Origin: Spirochaetota bacterium
GTDB lineage: Bacteria > Spirochaetota > UBA4802 > JAGODF01
Direction: 5' to 3'
DNA: 61,811 bases
Assembly: GCA_029974015.1 (NCBI GenBank)
Contig: JARKUF010000035.1
Span: 1-61,811, forward strand
Positions 8,901 to 17,919 of the stretch are shown here, in pieces; positions within the stretch are counted from its first letter, which is position 1, and each line of letters starts with the position of its first letter. The notes under the pieces were generated by a model. It worked only from the letters and a program-made list of their open reading frames with translations, did not search any database and was not told the origin of the DNA. The position numbers were made by a program, and so were the translations under genes.

Positions 8901-9050
8901 AAGCCTGTCAGCTTCAATATTCCGCATTTCCTCGGCCAAGACGAATGGAAGAAATTCAAGGATGAGGTTGATGCGCTCCTCGTGAACAACGTTTTTGCCG
9001 TGACGGCATCGATTAGCAGGAATAAGGGGGATATTATCTTCTCAGGTAAT
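8901..9050 (+). pseudogene. Possible coding remnant in frame with the crotonase
   Basis: Immediately after the tandem TAATAA stop the same frame continues as protein-like sequence (IPHFLGQDEWKKFKDEVDAL and onward to about 9050) with no start codon. It then enters DNA that is coding on the other strand. It could be the tail of a decayed gene fused next to the crotonase, or chance. No family recognised. Confidence 0.25.
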
Positions 9051-9065
9051 ATTATATCTAAAATT

Positions 9066-9668
9066 CTATTTTATTTTTTTATACTCATTGAGTATATCTT
9101 CAAGTTGCTTGATTTTTTCATTGCTTACTTTTCCGGATTGTTGCAATTCATTTATCAAGTTCCCGAACTTATGGTTGACGGCATGTAATTTATCAGCACA
9201 ACTCGAGGTTCTGCCAAATATTTTCACGGAATAAATTGCAATTTCCGTACCGGTATGACCATGGTCTATCTCAATGCTAACTAAATTACTTTCGGCTTAA
9301 TTTTTCGGAACGTAATTTAGTTCTATCTCTTTATAAAATCCTGCTGGAATTCTTTGCACAACATTTTCCGGAGGGCCATCCTGGTATCTAAAACACAACC
9401 TTATATCCAAACTGACGGGACGATGGACATTTGCAGGGTTTAAATACTTGCAACGCAAACTGACAGAACTGACGGGCCTGGGTTGAAATTTCGCAAACAC
9501 ATTGCTGTATTGTCTCAAAATGATCTGTTCGGCGCTAATTTCGCTGGTTCTTTTGCCATGAGTACTCTTTACTACCCAATTATTCAAACTCACTTCTTCT
9601 TGTCCAAGTGCTTGATAAATGGGAAGCAATAAACAAACAGAAAAGATAAATGCAAAAATTTTAATGTT
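9066..9668 (-). pseudogene. Exported small protein gene interrupted by an in-frame TAA
   Basis: The minus frame reads as a signal peptide (KIFAFIFSVCLLLPIYQALG, coded from about 9662 down) and about 120 residues up to a TAA at 9297-9299. The same frame then carries on for 76 more protein-like residues (for example SIEIDHGHTGTEIAIYSVKI, then a Lys/Glu-rich end) to TAG 9066-9068. No ATG/GTG precedes the signal peptide: only an ATT (9663-9665) or an internal TTG (9627-9629) is available, and an ATG just upstream is followed directly by TAA. Two defects suggest a decaying gene. No family recognised. Confidence 0.5.
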
Positions 9669-9894
9669 TTACATAACCAATAATTTTATAGATTTAGTAA
9701 AATTTCTTCATTCTCTCCTAGAGCTTTAAATACTATTCCCTTTTTTCTGTCAACAATAAAAAACAGCAGGAATTTTAAAATTGGGAATATACTTCTTTGT
9801 ATTAATTTGATAAACATACAGGAGACAGAGAGTGTTGACGCCAGGCTTCTCAAGTACAGTTTTTCACTTCTGTATCTATAGTGATTAAAATAAG
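9669..9894. other. AT-rich gap without a recognisable gene
   Basis: Strongly AT-rich DNA downstream of the truncated toxin. I see no coding frame, repeat or clear hairpin. It may be what is left of the missing toxin part and surrounding mobile DNA. Confidence 0.4.
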
Positions 9895-10011
9895 TTATAA
9901 ATTCTTTTCTAAAGAATACTTTTTCACAGGTTCAATAATACGGGAGATCTCCTTATTCTTCAAAATATAACTGATTATATTCGTATCAAGACCAAAGTTT
10001 TCATAAATCAA
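9895..10011 (-). pseudogene. Truncated VapC-type PIN-domain toxin
   Basis: From a TTG at 10011 the frame gives 38 residues beginning MIYENF-GLDTNIISYILKN. The LDTNIISYIL segment is the start of a VapC PIN domain, including its first catalytic Asp. Normal VapC proteins are about 130 aa with three more acidic residues; here the frame stops after 38, so the nuclease cannot be active. It overlaps the antitoxin stop by 11 nt, the usual toxin-antitoxin arrangement. Confidence 0.5.
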
Positions 10012-10258
10012 CAGTCCTGTTATTGAGATTAATTCTCTTTTTAATAATATCATCAAAAAGAGATTCTTCTTGTCTGTCAAGATCGGAAAGAAGCCCGCTC
10101 AAACCGGTAAGTGCGTTCAACTGTACCTGCTTTTCATTTTCATCAATCATAATTATCAATTTAATTTTTGAATTCCGATGGATTTTCTTTATTACTTCAT
10201 CAGGTATCTTTAAGTGACCATTTGATAATAGTTCTCCATAACATTCAAATGCATTCAT
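10001..10258 (-). CDS. Small antitoxin-like protein (partner of truncated VapC)
   Basis: 85 aa with a strong GGAGGT 5-6 nt before the ATG. The N-terminal half (GELLSNGHLKIPDEVIKKI) resembles an AbrB/SpoVT-like swapped-hairpin DNA-binding opening, and the C-terminal half is acidic and likely unfolded until toxin-bound. Position directly before a VapC start supports an antitoxin role; the toxin is truncated, so the module is probably an orphan relic. Confidence 0.55.
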   Translation of the reverse strand: MNAFECYGELLSNGHLKIPDEVIKKIHRNSKIKLIIMIDENEKQVQLNALTGLSGLLSDLDRQEESLFDDIIKKRINLNNRTVDL

Positions 10259-10663
10259 AAAATACCTCCGTTAATCTGATTTGCACTATCTATATATCAT
10301 TTCAAAAAAATGACAATGTATTATTTATAGCAATAACTATAATCGGAATAGGAAGTGGTGATTATATTCACACATTCAATAATTTACTTGATCTATCAGT
10401 ATAACTTTAAACAAATTTAATTTTTAGAGATTCCTAAAATTATTAATGCATTCATTTTATGCCTACACTTGAAAAAGATGTCAAGAAAATTAAATCATAA
10501 GGCCTCTGCCAGGGGGTCTTGTAACTCAGGGGAAGTTTCGTGATAACGGAAGCGCTGATGAAATTGCATCCATGTGGGTAGGGACTGCGCTCCGGGGAAA
10601 GGGCAACTTCCCGCATGTTAGATGTAAAAAAAGAATCTGATGACCGGTTTTTGTCCGCGTTAA
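10259..10663. other. Intergenic stretch with an isolated GC-rich block
   Basis: Most of it is AT-rich and featureless. From about 10500 to 10650 a GC-richer block contains a hairpin GGGAAAGGGCAACTTCCC (about 10597-10614) and reads openly on the minus strand without a start codon. No riboswitch, tRNA or intron core that I know matches it. Confidence 0.35.
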
Positions 10664-11500
10664 TCAGATTGAAAGTTCTTTATCAGCAAATTTAATGGCA
10701 GATCTTGCCATATTTGCAAAGCAGGCATTGTTAAGGGTGATCAGTTTTACAGTTCTATCGTTTTTTCTATCAAGTTTTCTAATTATTTCCTTTGTTGAAC
10801 AGCCTTTTCCACGGAGGTCTTTGACTTTACCGTAAAACTCAACGAGAAACCTGTATTTGGCGGTCAATTTTTCTTTTCCGTTTTCCATCACCGGATTATG
10901 GGCGCAGAAAAGCATATTAAAGTCATAGTTGAGAACGTGTTCTAAAGACCTCAACTGATCTTCAAAGTTCTCGTCCGCCCTGAAGAATTTTATTTTTTCT
11001 CCAAGGTAAAGGTCGCCCGAAAAAAGCATGCCGCGAGTTTCTTCAAGATATACCGTATGGTCTTCACTGTGGCCCGGTGTGTGAATCGGCAGAAATCTCA
11101 AAGATTCTGATTCTATAACTCCGGCAAAAGGCTCAATCATAACCGGTTCACTTTTGCCCCATATAAGATGCTGGTATGGTTTGATTCTGAATTTGTTTTT
11201 AAGAATTTTCGCTGTGAGACTGTGGCCTGTTACAGGTACGTTTTTTTTCCTCTTTAAAATTGCCGCGTTTCCACTGTGGTCTTCATGGTGGTGCGTTACC
11301 AGTATCCCTGTTACGTGTTCCTTTTCAATGGCATCTGAAATATGCTCTCTTAAATGGCGTATTCCGGTATCAATAAGGATCCCATCTGCAAGAAAACACC
11401 ATGCTGTCATTAAAGGCGGGCCCGCAAGGCTTATTCCGCAGTTGAAGCCCGTTATATCGTGAAACATCTGCTTTTTGAAAAACTTTTTAAGTATTTTCAT
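10664..11500 (-). CDS. MBL-fold metallo-hydrolase
   Basis: 278 aa. The metal-binding motif HHHEDH (residues about 77-82, in VTHHHEDHSGNA) fits HxHxDH; further ligands are the His of HTPGHSEDH (about 139-147), the Asp of FSGDLYLGEK and the His of FCAHNPV. The C-terminal helical extension (about 225-278) resembles the DNA/ligand-binding tail seen in LACTB2-like members. A di-zinc hydrolase of thioester, phosphoester or lactam type is likely; the substrate is not evident. It stands alone, with repeat DNA on its upstream side. Confidence 0.82.
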   Translation of the reverse strand: MKILKKFFKKQMFHDITGFNCGISLAGPPLMTAWCFLADGILIDTGIRHLREHISDAIEKEHVTGILVTHHHEDHSGNAAILKRKKNVPVTGHSLTAKILKNKFRIKPYQHLIWGKSEPVMIEPFAGVIESESLRFLPIHTPGHSEDHTVYLEETRGMLFSGDLYLGEKIKFFRADENFEDQLRSLEHVLNYDFNMLFCAHNPVMENGKEKLTAKYRFLVEFYGKVKDLRGKGCSTKEIIRKLDRKNDRTVKLITLNNACFANMARSAIKFADKELSI

Positions 11501-11541
11501 ACAAGTTTCCTGAGATGTGAATTAAAATCCGGGTTAGCATC

Positions 11542-11653
11542 CTGTCGCGAGGAGCGCAGCGACGTGGCGATCTCAAAAGGCAAGAAATTAGCTCGTGAAG
11601 TTTAAGAAAAAGAGATTGCCACGCCTCGATAAGGCCGAGGCTCGCAATGACAG
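11542..11653. repeat. 112-bp inverted-repeat element (CTGTC...GACAG)
   Basis: Ends CTGTCGCGAG (11542-11551) and CTCGCAATGACAG (11641-11653) are inverted relative to each other with a 3-nt indel. An inner pair, CGTGGCGATCTC and GAGATTGCCACG, extends the palindrome. The layout is that of a short non-autonomous palindromic element; the CTCGCAATGACAG end is a kind I associate with dispersed repeats in many environmental bacteria. Confidence 0.6.
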
Positions 11654-11770
11654 TGCTTAAGCACGAAATTTAATTTACTCCCATTTTACAGTTTATTGCC
11701 GATCCATCTGATTTTTCTGTGACTTTTGCAACAAAAGTATTGCATAAAGAGTTTGAGCTGTCAACTCTAA

Positions 11771-11840
11771 CAGTTACATAGCTTGAATAAGGTTTACCCG
11801 CCGCAGGCGAGCGGATAAACCAAATTTTAAGAAGTTGCCT
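11771..11840 (-). repeat. AGGCAACCT-family element, fragment
   Basis: Contains CAGTTACAT, the central hairpin GGTTTACCCGC (11791-11801) with GCGGATAAACC (11811-11821), and the end AAGTTGCCT (11832-11840). Only the half bearing the GC hairpin remains. A minus-strand open frame from 11858 runs through the repeat and is probably not a gene. Confidence 0.5.
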
Positions 11841-12078
11841 GATATAAGTCCTTTTCAAATTCAGGTTTTTTATGTATTTTCTGTTTTCAAATAAAACTGA
11901 AAATGCTGTCCGAGAAGGCTGTCAATAAGGCTTTTCTGTTTCGCCATAGATTCAGGCGCAAATGCGTTTGACATTCTACCGTTTGTAAAGCAAACTTTGC
12001 CTGTGTGCTTTACGGAATTTGTTTCCGTAAATGGAAACGTCCCTTTCGTTTCAGTATGCCCTCTGCTGGAAGGCCACT

Positions 12079-12717
12079 ATGAAAACATCTGAAATCCTCG
12101 CATATTTTGACAGCCTTGAACCGGTTTCGCCTGAATTCATGTCCGGCCAGTGGAAGGGGGCCAGCTATTTTTCCGGCCATCCCTGGGACGGCCTGCTGGA
12201 AAAGTACCACTGGTATGGCAAGAGCTTCAATGGAGTCGACGATGTCCATCCCCTCATGTTCCGCGGCCTTTTCGGGAAGCTTGTTCCCGTTAATCCCCGC
12301 CGCATGCCCGTGTCGCTTCTTCGCTTCAAGTTTTTTCACCTCGCCTTCTTTGGAAAAATCTTTCAGATAATGCTTCCCCTGTACCGCGCCCGGCATAGCG
12401 GGGCGCGCCTGCGAATGATTGAATGCCGGGGGAAAGTGGGCGCCGCCATGGTGTACGACCGCCAGCCAATTATAGACTCGTTCAGGAAAATTGATGACAC
12501 AAGGGTGCTGGGCATGATGGACTTAAAGGGAACTCCCCGGCCATTCTTTTTTCTGCTGACGCGAGATCAAAGCTTCTGTGTGGAAAAATGCACGAGGGCC
12601 CCGTGGCGCCTGGGGCGAAATAGATCCGACTCATTTCAGGGAGCTTTCAGCTTTACGAAGAGCTCGTCCACCTGTCGGGACGTTTCCTCGATGGTTCCCG
12701 AGTTGTCGATGATATAG
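12079..12717 (+). CDS. GXWXG/DUF4334 domain protein with an abnormal C-terminal tail
   Basis: The start at 12079 is set by GGAAGG 5 nt upstream of the ATG. The N-terminal GXWXG domain shows SGQWKGASYFSGHPWDGLLE then YHWYGKSF and DDVHPLMF; the C-terminal DUF4334 part shows LRMIECRGKVGAAMVYDRQP and MDLKGTPRPFFFLLTRD, where family members normally end. Here the frame continues for about 45 more residues and overlaps coaE on the other strand by 82 bp, so the native stop was probably lost or shifted. The family has no established biochemical function. Confidence 0.8.
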   Translation: MKTSEILAYFDSLEPVSPEFMSGQWKGASYFSGHPWDGLLEKYHWYGKSFNGVDDVHPLMFRGLFGKLVPVNPRRMPVSLLRFKFFHLAFFGKIFQIMLPLYRARHSGARLRMIECRGKVGAAMVYDRQPIIDSFRKIDDTRVLGMMDLKGTPRPFFFLLTRDQSFCVEKCTRAPWRLGRNRSDSFQGAFSFTKSSSTCRDVSSMVPELSMI

Positions 12718-13259
12718 TCGGCAAGCCCCCGCTTCTCCTCGATTCCCATCTGGAAGGTGAGGGTTTTTTCCGCCATCTCTCGGGTGAGGCGGTCTCTGGC
12801 CATGAGCCGTTCTAACTGGATCGCCACGGGGACGTACGCGAGTATCACCCTTTTAAAGATACTGTGCCATCCGACTTCGAAAAGCAGGGGCACGTCGATG
12901 ATGATAGGCATGGAGTCCTTCGCCGAGTGTTCCTCGATGAGCGACATGACCCTCTCCTTTATGCGCGGGTGTGTGATTGTATTCAGGGCCTCGCGTCTGG
13001 CAGGGTCGTTGATGATAATCTGGCGCATCGCTTCCCGGTTGAGCGTCCCGTTGGAGTTAAGGACGTCTCTGCCGAAAATATCCGCTATCTCCGCAAGGCC
13101 TGCAGTTCCGGGCCCCACCACATCGCGGGCGATGAGGTCCGTGTCGACCACATGGCATCCCCTGTCGGCAAGCATCTTCGCCACGACGGATTTTCCCGTG
13201 GCGATTCCCCCGGTGAGGGCGTAACAGCGGCTCAGGATTTGCGCGGTGGAATCTTGCAT
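12636..13259 (-). CDS. coaE: Dephospho-CoA kinase
   Basis: 207 aa, last enzyme of coenzyme A synthesis: ATP-dependent phosphorylation of the 3'-hydroxyl of dephospho-CoA. Walker A GGIATGKS at residues 17-24, the CoA-binding DTDLIARDVV segment (about 39-48), the VPLLFEVGW core and the lid-region RLTREMAEK are all present. The length is normal. It is transcribed away from the MFS gene and overlaps convergently with the extended GXWXG gene. Confidence 0.95.
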   Translation of the reverse strand: MQDSTAQILSRCYALTGGIATGKSVVAKMLADRGCHVVDTDLIARDVVGPGTAGLAEIADIFGRDVLNSNGTLNREAMRQIIINDPARREALNTITHPRIKERVMSLIEEHSAKDSMPIIIDVPLLFEVGWHSIFKRVILAYVPVAIQLERLMARDRLTREMAEKTLTFQMGIEEKRGLADYIIDNSGTIEETSRQVDELFVKLKAP

Positions 13260-13390
13260 TTTCTTTCCATCATTAAAATCCGGAGCGGATTTGTCCGCAA
13301 GCAGAATTTCCCGGGGCCGGTAAAGCTGAAATCTTATTTGTTTTCCGCCTTAGCTCGGCGGGCTAAAAACTAAATTTTTGTGAAAGGTTT
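13260..13390. other. Gap with a weak palindrome
   Basis: A degenerate hairpin region around TTTTCCGCC...GGCGGGC (about 13340-13363) resembles the core of the AGGCAACCT repeats, but the ends are not recognisable. It separates the MFS gene stop from the coaE start on the same strand. Confidence 0.3.
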
Positions 13391-14599
13391 TTACTTACCC
13401 GGCGTCTCCTGCGCGGGTATCTTAACAAAGGACGCCGAGATGAGGTTTGCCAGGGCGATTATTGCGCCTAACAGGAAAACGTACTGGTATCCGAGCTTGA
13501 GCCACACATATCCGCTGGCCAGGGCGATTGCGATGGAAAAGAGATGGTCGATGGAAACCCCCATGGAGAGGGTGGGTGAGACATCGCCGGGCTCCACGGC
13601 TATCTTCCTTATATAAGTGGCCCTGGCCATGCCCGCCGACATGAGGAGCTGGTCCAAAATAAAGCAGGTGCAGGCCACGACGAGGGCTATCATGTCGGTG
13701 AAAAGAGATTTCGCAAGGCCATAGCCAAGGCACACGAAGATGAGCAGGGCCGCCTCGGCCATGAGGATGGCGCGCTCCCCTAACCTGTCGATAGCATGGC
13801 CCAGGACCGGGTTGAAGCCGATTCCTATGACGCCCCCCAGGGTGAGGAGCGTCGCCACCATCGCCGTGGGCTGGCTGAATATCTTCACCAGGACCCAGGG
13901 TGCGAAGGAAAGAAAGAGCTGTTTTCGCGTCCCGTAGAGGATGTTAAGCCAGTAAAAGAGGCGGTATTCCTTCCGGAAGAGTATTTTGTTCTTCAATGGC
14001 GCCGGGTCTTCGGGGCTCATGAGAAATATGAATGAAGCCCCGACAAGGAAACCGGCGGCGGCGATGATGTACGATATAGTGAAGGTAAAGCCCATAAACC
14101 GGAAGCCGAGGAAGATGAGGAAGCTTCCGGCGATGGCGGCGAAATTCATTATCCCCACCTGACGCCCAAGAAACTTCCCGGCTTTTCCGCCCCGGGCGAA
14201 TTCCATGCCAATTGCCTGGTTCAGGGGTAGAAACAGGTGCTGGCCCGTACTTAAAATAAAAAGCCATCCGAGCATGATTGCGTAGGATGGTGTATGGAGC
14301 CCTAAGAGGGTGGAACCCAGGGAAGCTAAGAGAAAAGCTACCGCCGCCAGACGCCTTGAACTCAGAAAAAAAAGAGAAGCGGAGAAAAAGACAACCAGAA
14401 ACCCCGGCATCTCCCGGGGAAGCTCAAGGACCCCGCGCTGAAAATCGGTGATGGAGAAGGTCTCGTTTAGAAAATTATTGAACACGGTGTTAATAACGCT
14501 CTGTGAAAAGCTGAAAAGGGCCACGGCGGCTATAAAAAGAAGAAAGTCCCGGGGTATATTTCCGAATAGCTTGTTTAATGGCCTAGCGTCTTTTTCCAT
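13391..14599 (-). CDS. Major facilitator superfamily transporter
   Basis: 402 aa with about 12 predicted membrane helices in two halves split by a charged loop (about 196-215, PEDPAPLKNKILFRKEYRLF). The short loop signature after helix 2 is atypical, so no subfamily is assigned. AGGAAG precedes the ATG. It lies upstream of coaE on the same strand but separated by about 130 bp, so co-transcription is possible. Substrate unknown. Confidence 0.82.
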   Translation of the reverse strand: MEKDARPLNKLFGNIPRDFLLFIAAVALFSFSQSVINTVFNNFLNETFSITDFQRGVLELPREMPGFLVVFFSASLFFLSSRRLAAVAFLLASLGSTLLGLHTPSYAIMLGWLFILSTGQHLFLPLNQAIGMEFARGGKAGKFLGRQVGIMNFAAIAGSFLIFLGFRFMGFTFTISYIIAAAGFLVGASFIFLMSPEDPAPLKNKILFRKEYRLFYWLNILYGTRKQLFLSFAPWVLVKIFSQPTAMVATLLTLGGVIGIGFNPVLGHAIDRLGERAILMAEAALLIFVCLGYGLAKSLFTDMIALVVACTCFILDQLLMSAGMARATYIRKIAVEPGDVSPTLSMGVSIDHLFSIAIALASGYVWLKLGYQYVFLLGAIIALANLISASFVKIPAQETPGK

Positions 14600-14819
14600 A
14601 ATTGGTCTTCCTGGTTCGGGTGAAATATTACTATACCCCGGAGGTGGAGGCGCAACAAAAAAAACTGCGTGCCGGGTTTTGTGCGTTTCCGGGATTACGT
14701 CGGAGCGTAAAAAAAAATACTGTTGACAACTTCACCTGAATTTGCAAAGTTTTTTCACTACCGGCCCCGTGCTTGCCCCCGGTATTCACAAGCGACATTT
14801 ATGCCAGGAGATACATAAC

Positions 14820-16217
14820 ATGAAAAAAGCAATCATAGTGCTGACTGTGGCGGCGGCCTTTATCACCCTTTTCATTGGATGCAAACGCGACAGCGACGTT
14901 CTTGCCACCTACAATAATGGCAAGGTGACCAGGGGGGATTTCCATATATGGCTCGATGCGCACCATATCAGCAAAGATGCAGTCCTCAAAAGAAAAAAAC
15001 AGCAGGTGAGCAAGCTCAACATGATGGTTTTATGGAAGCTCGCCGCAGAAGAGGCCAGGAAGGCCGGCTTCGACAAGACCGAAGACTTCAAGGCCCTTGC
15101 CGATATTGCCACGGAATCACAGCTCATTTCCATCGTCCTAAAGAGGGAGGTCCAGAAACAGGCGGGTTTTGAGGAGCCTGCGGTGAAGCTGCGGCAGATC
15201 GTCCTCAACGTGAAAGACTTCAAGATGCTCAATAACAAAAGGGTCAACATCGAAGGGGCCGATCTGGAGGGCGAATTCGGAAAGGCCATGGAAGAGGCGC
15301 GCCAGATCATTGCACAGCTTGACAAAGGCGCCGATTTCGCGGAACTGGCGAAAAAACATTCACAGGATTTTTCCAGGACTAAGGGCGGCGACAGCGGCTT
15401 TATCATCGGCCCGATGGTCCATCCCGAGCTAGCCAAAGCGGCCTTCGCCCTTCCGGAAGGCAAGTACTCCACTGAACCGGTACGCCTCCCGAACTCCGTC
15501 GTCATCATCAAGGTGGAGGGGAAAACTACACTGAGGCCGGACAATATTGAGCGTGTGATTGAAAACAAGGCCCAGGCAGCGAGCTTAAAGAACCGCCTGT
15601 TGCGCAATTCCGGAGAAAACTACCTCTCCGGCCTTAAAACCGCCCCGGACGTCGCAGTGACCCTTGAGAACATAGCGAGCAGAGACAAGAAAGCCCAGCT
15701 CTTCAAGATCGGCGAAGCGGTGTATACCGTAGGCGACCTCGAGTCCCGTCTGGACCTCATTTCCAGGAAAATTTACAAGGACGCTCCGGGAAAAAAGAAG
15801 ATAACCGACGAGCAGAAAAAGCGCTTTGCCGAAAGCATGCTTCGCTACGCCCTCCTGAGCAGAGTGGCCGAGCAGAAAGGCATTGTCCGGGAACCCGAGT
15901 ATAAACAAAATGTGGAGCTTCGCCTTGTATCGCTCCTTGCGCGGGAGTACATGAAGCATGTCAGTTCGGAAAACACAAAAATTACCGAAAAGGATATCCG
16001 CGACGAATACGAACAGAGCAAAGACAAGCGCTACTACACCGTACAACGCGTTGGAGGGAAAAACCAGAAGGTAATCCAGCCCTTTTCCCAGGCGCGGGAG
16101 CGCATAGAGAAGACGCTTTTTATTAAACGGCAGTCTTCCTTTTTGAAGGAGTGGAAGGAGAAGATCTTGTTGGACGGCAATTTCAATGTCAACGAGTCGG
16201 AGCTCGAAGGAGAATAA
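14820..16217 (+). CDS. Peptidyl-prolyl isomerase lipoprotein (PpiC/SurA-PrsA type)
   Basis: About 465 aa. The start at 14820 is supported by AGGAG (14806-14810) and gives a lipoprotein signal with lipobox LFIGC (Cys about 21); the longer upstream frame is rejected. A SurA-like helical N-terminal chaperone segment (about 30-130) is followed by a parvulin domain (about 130-230) with GADFAELAKKHSQD and GDSGFIIGPMVHPELAKAAF. A further helical region at 290-440 recalls PrsA/PpiD. It probably helps outer-membrane and periplasmic protein folding. TTGACA at 14723-14728 may be its -35; the -10 is poor. Confidence 0.88.
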   Translation: MKKAIIVLTVAAAFITLFIGCKRDSDVLATYNNGKVTRGDFHIWLDAHHISKDAVLKRKKQQVSKLNMMVLWKLAAEEARKAGFDKTEDFKALADIATESQLISIVLKREVQKQAGFEEPAVKLRQIVLNVKDFKMLNNKRVNIEGADLEGEFGKAMEEARQIIAQLDKGADFAELAKKHSQDFSRTKGGDSGFIIGPMVHPELAKAAFALPEGKYSTEPVRLPNSVVIIKVEGKTTLRPDNIERVIENKAQAASLKNRLLRNSGENYLSGLKTAPDVAVTLENIASRDKKAQLFKIGEAVYTVGDLESRLDLISRKIYKDAPGKKKITDEQKKRFAESMLRYALLSRVAEQKGIVREPEYKQNVELRLVSLLAREYMKHVSSENTKITEKDIRDEYEQSKDKRYYTVQRVGGKNQKVIQPFSQARERIEKTLFIKRQSSFLKEWKEKILLDGNFNVNESELEGE

Positions 16218-16232
16218 GCCGTCGGACAAAAA

Positions 16233-16258
16233 CAAGCCCCCGGGTGGCCGGGGGCTTG
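16233..16258 (-). terminator. Rho-independent terminator of the parAB operon
   Basis: Perfect 11-bp stem CAAGCCCCCGG / CCGGGGGCTTG with a GTGG loop. On the minus strand it is followed by TTTTTG, so it terminates parB transcription; for the plus-strand foldase gene it lacks a T-run but may also work. Confidence 0.8.
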
Positions 16259-16287
16259 CAAGTCCGTAAGAGGAGGCGCGCTCTCCG

Positions 16288-17154
16288 TTATTTTAATATC
16301 TCCATGATCCTTTCAAAGTCGTCAAGGGAATAGTAATTGATCTCGATTTTCCCTCTGCCCCCGGAATGTTTTATTTCCACCTTGGTGCCGAATATCGAAA
16401 CGAGCATCTCTTCCATCTTTTTTATGTGGGGATTTTTCGCCCGGTTTTTCCGTTCCGGCTTTTCATCGCCGAAAGATTCCGCGATTTTTTCCAGGTCCCG
16501 GACTGAAAGCCCTTTTTTCAACGCCTCGTCGTAGACCGCCATCTGGCGGTGCTCCGGTACGGAGAGGATGGCCTTAGCGTGTCCCGCGCTGATTTTACCC
16601 TCCGAAACGCCCGCCTGGACGGCGTCAGGGAGGGCCAGGAGGCGCATGAGGTTGGAGATGGTGGTCCTGTCTTTCCCCACCTTCTGGGCCACTTCCTGTT
16701 GTTTTAGTTTAAAGCGGTTGATGAGGACCCTGTACGCCTTCGCCTCCTCGATCGGGTCCAGGTTGATGCGCTGAATGTTCTCGATGAGGGCGTAGGTGAT
16801 GTTCTCCTCTTCCGTAGCCTCCATTATGATGGCCCTGATGCGGCCCATCCCGGCCAGCTTTGAGGCCCTGAGGCGCCGTTCCCCCGCCACGACATAGTAG
16901 TCGTCCCTCATCTTCCTTACGATGATGGGCTGGAGTAGCCCCACGGACTTGATTGATTCAGAGAGGCCTGCGATTTCCTCCTCGCTGAAATGGGTCCGGG
17001 GCTGGTCGGGGTTCGGTTTGATCTTAGACACGTCCAACTCTACAATCCTGGATGCGTCGTCCGACATGCCAGCCTCGAGCACCTCCACCGGTTTCGCCGA
17101 TTCGGATATGATGGCGCTCAGCCCTTTGCCGAGCACTCTTTTTTTGTTAGACAT
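16288..17154 (-). CDS. parB: Chromosome-partitioning protein ParB (Spo0J)
   Basis: 288 aa CTPase/DNA clamp that loads at parS and spreads. The N-terminal KGLSAIIS tag interacts with ParA. The ParB/sulfiredoxin domain (about 37-125) has [11 protein letters not shown] and [12 protein letters not shown]; an HTH domain (about 130-200) contains [20 protein letters not shown]; a short linker and a C-terminal dimerisation domain follow. It overlaps parA by 8 nt (translational coupling). No parS palindrome (TGTTTCACGTGAAACA or close) was found in this window. Confidence 0.95.
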   Translation of the reverse strand: MSNKKRVLGKGLSAIISESAKPVEVLEAGMSDDASRIVELDVSKIKPNPDQPRTHFSEEEIAGLSESIKSVGLLQPIIVRKMRDDYYVVAGERRLRASKLAGMGRIRAIIMEATEEENITYALIENIQRINLDPIEEAKAYRVLINRFKLKQQEVAQKVGKDRTTISNLMRLLALPDAVQAGVSEGKISAGHAKAILSVPEHRQMAVYDEALKKGLSVRDLEKIAESFGDEKPERKNRAKNPHIKKMEEMLVSIFGTKVEIKHSGGRGKIEINYYSLDDFERIMEILK

Positions 17155-17908
17155 TTTTCAACACCTCTTCGGCGAGTTTCTCGTAGGTTTCGCTTCCAGC
17201 GCAGTGCCTGTCGTACTGGCTTATGGGTTTCCCGAAAGACGGCGCCTCGGAAAGCTTGACATTCCTGGGGATGATGGTGGCGAAAACCTTTTCCTTGAAG
17301 AATTCACGTATATCCGAAACGACCTGCTGGGACAGATTGGTCCTGGAATCGTACATCGTTAAAACCACGCCTTCAATCCTGAGGTTCCGGTTGAGGTTTT
17401 CCTGCACCATGGAAATGATTTTCAGAAGCTGGCTAAGTCCCTCGAGGGCGTAATACTCGCACTGGAGCGGGATGAGGACGGTATCGGCCGCCACAAGGCT
17501 GTTTAGAGTGAGTATGCCGAGCGAGGGGGGACAGTCGATGAAGATGAAATCGTATTCGTTTTTCACGCCCCTGAGGGCGTTTCTAAGGATGAACTCCTTG
17601 TTTTCCGCGTCCAAAAGATCAACCTGGGCCCCGGAGAGGTGGATGTTCGACGGGACGATGAAGAGGTTTTCGATGTTTGTACGGTACGTGGCGTCCTTGA
17701 TTTTAATGTCGCCGATGAGGACTTCGTAAAGCGTCGCCTCCGTTTCCTCGACATTTATGCCGAGGCCGTATCCCGAGTTCGCCTGGGGATCGATGTCGAT
17801 GATGAGGACGCGTCGGCCTTTCTCGGCGAGGAACGCCGCGATGTTTATTGCAGTGGTCGTTTTGCCGACTCCGCCCTTCTGGTTGGATATGGAAATGATC
17901 CTGCCCAT
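17147..17908 (-). CDS. parA: Chromosome-partitioning ATPase ParA (Soj)
   Basis: 253 aa deviant-Walker ATPase. I start at ATG 17908 (GGAG about 6 nt upstream), giving [20 protein letters not shown] with the signature KGGVGKTT; the 48-residue longer frame is rejected. [12 protein letters not shown] and [16 protein letters not shown] are the Walker A' and B regions. It lacks an N-terminal HTH, so it is the chromosomal Soj type. It follows the exported protein gene by 11 bp and overlaps parB. Confidence 0.95.
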   Translation of the reverse strand: MGRIISISNQKGGVGKTTTAINIAAFLAEKGRRVLIIDIDPQANSGYGLGINVEETEATLYEVLIGDIKIKDATYRTNIENLFIVPSNIHLSGAQVDLLDAENKEFILRNALRGVKNEYDFIFIDCPPSLGILTLNSLVAADTVLIPLQCEYYALEGLSQLLKIISMVQENLNRNLRIEGVVLTMYDSRTNLSQQVVSDIREFFKEKVFATIIPRNVKLSEAPSFGKPISQYDRHCAGSETYEKLAEEVLKNV

Positions 17909-17919
17909 CATCTTCTCCG

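Noticed and set aside
11670..11858. 62-codon minus-strand frame
   Set aside because: Its first third is translated from an AGGCAACCT-family fragment and it has no ribosome-binding site; the rest matches nothing I know.
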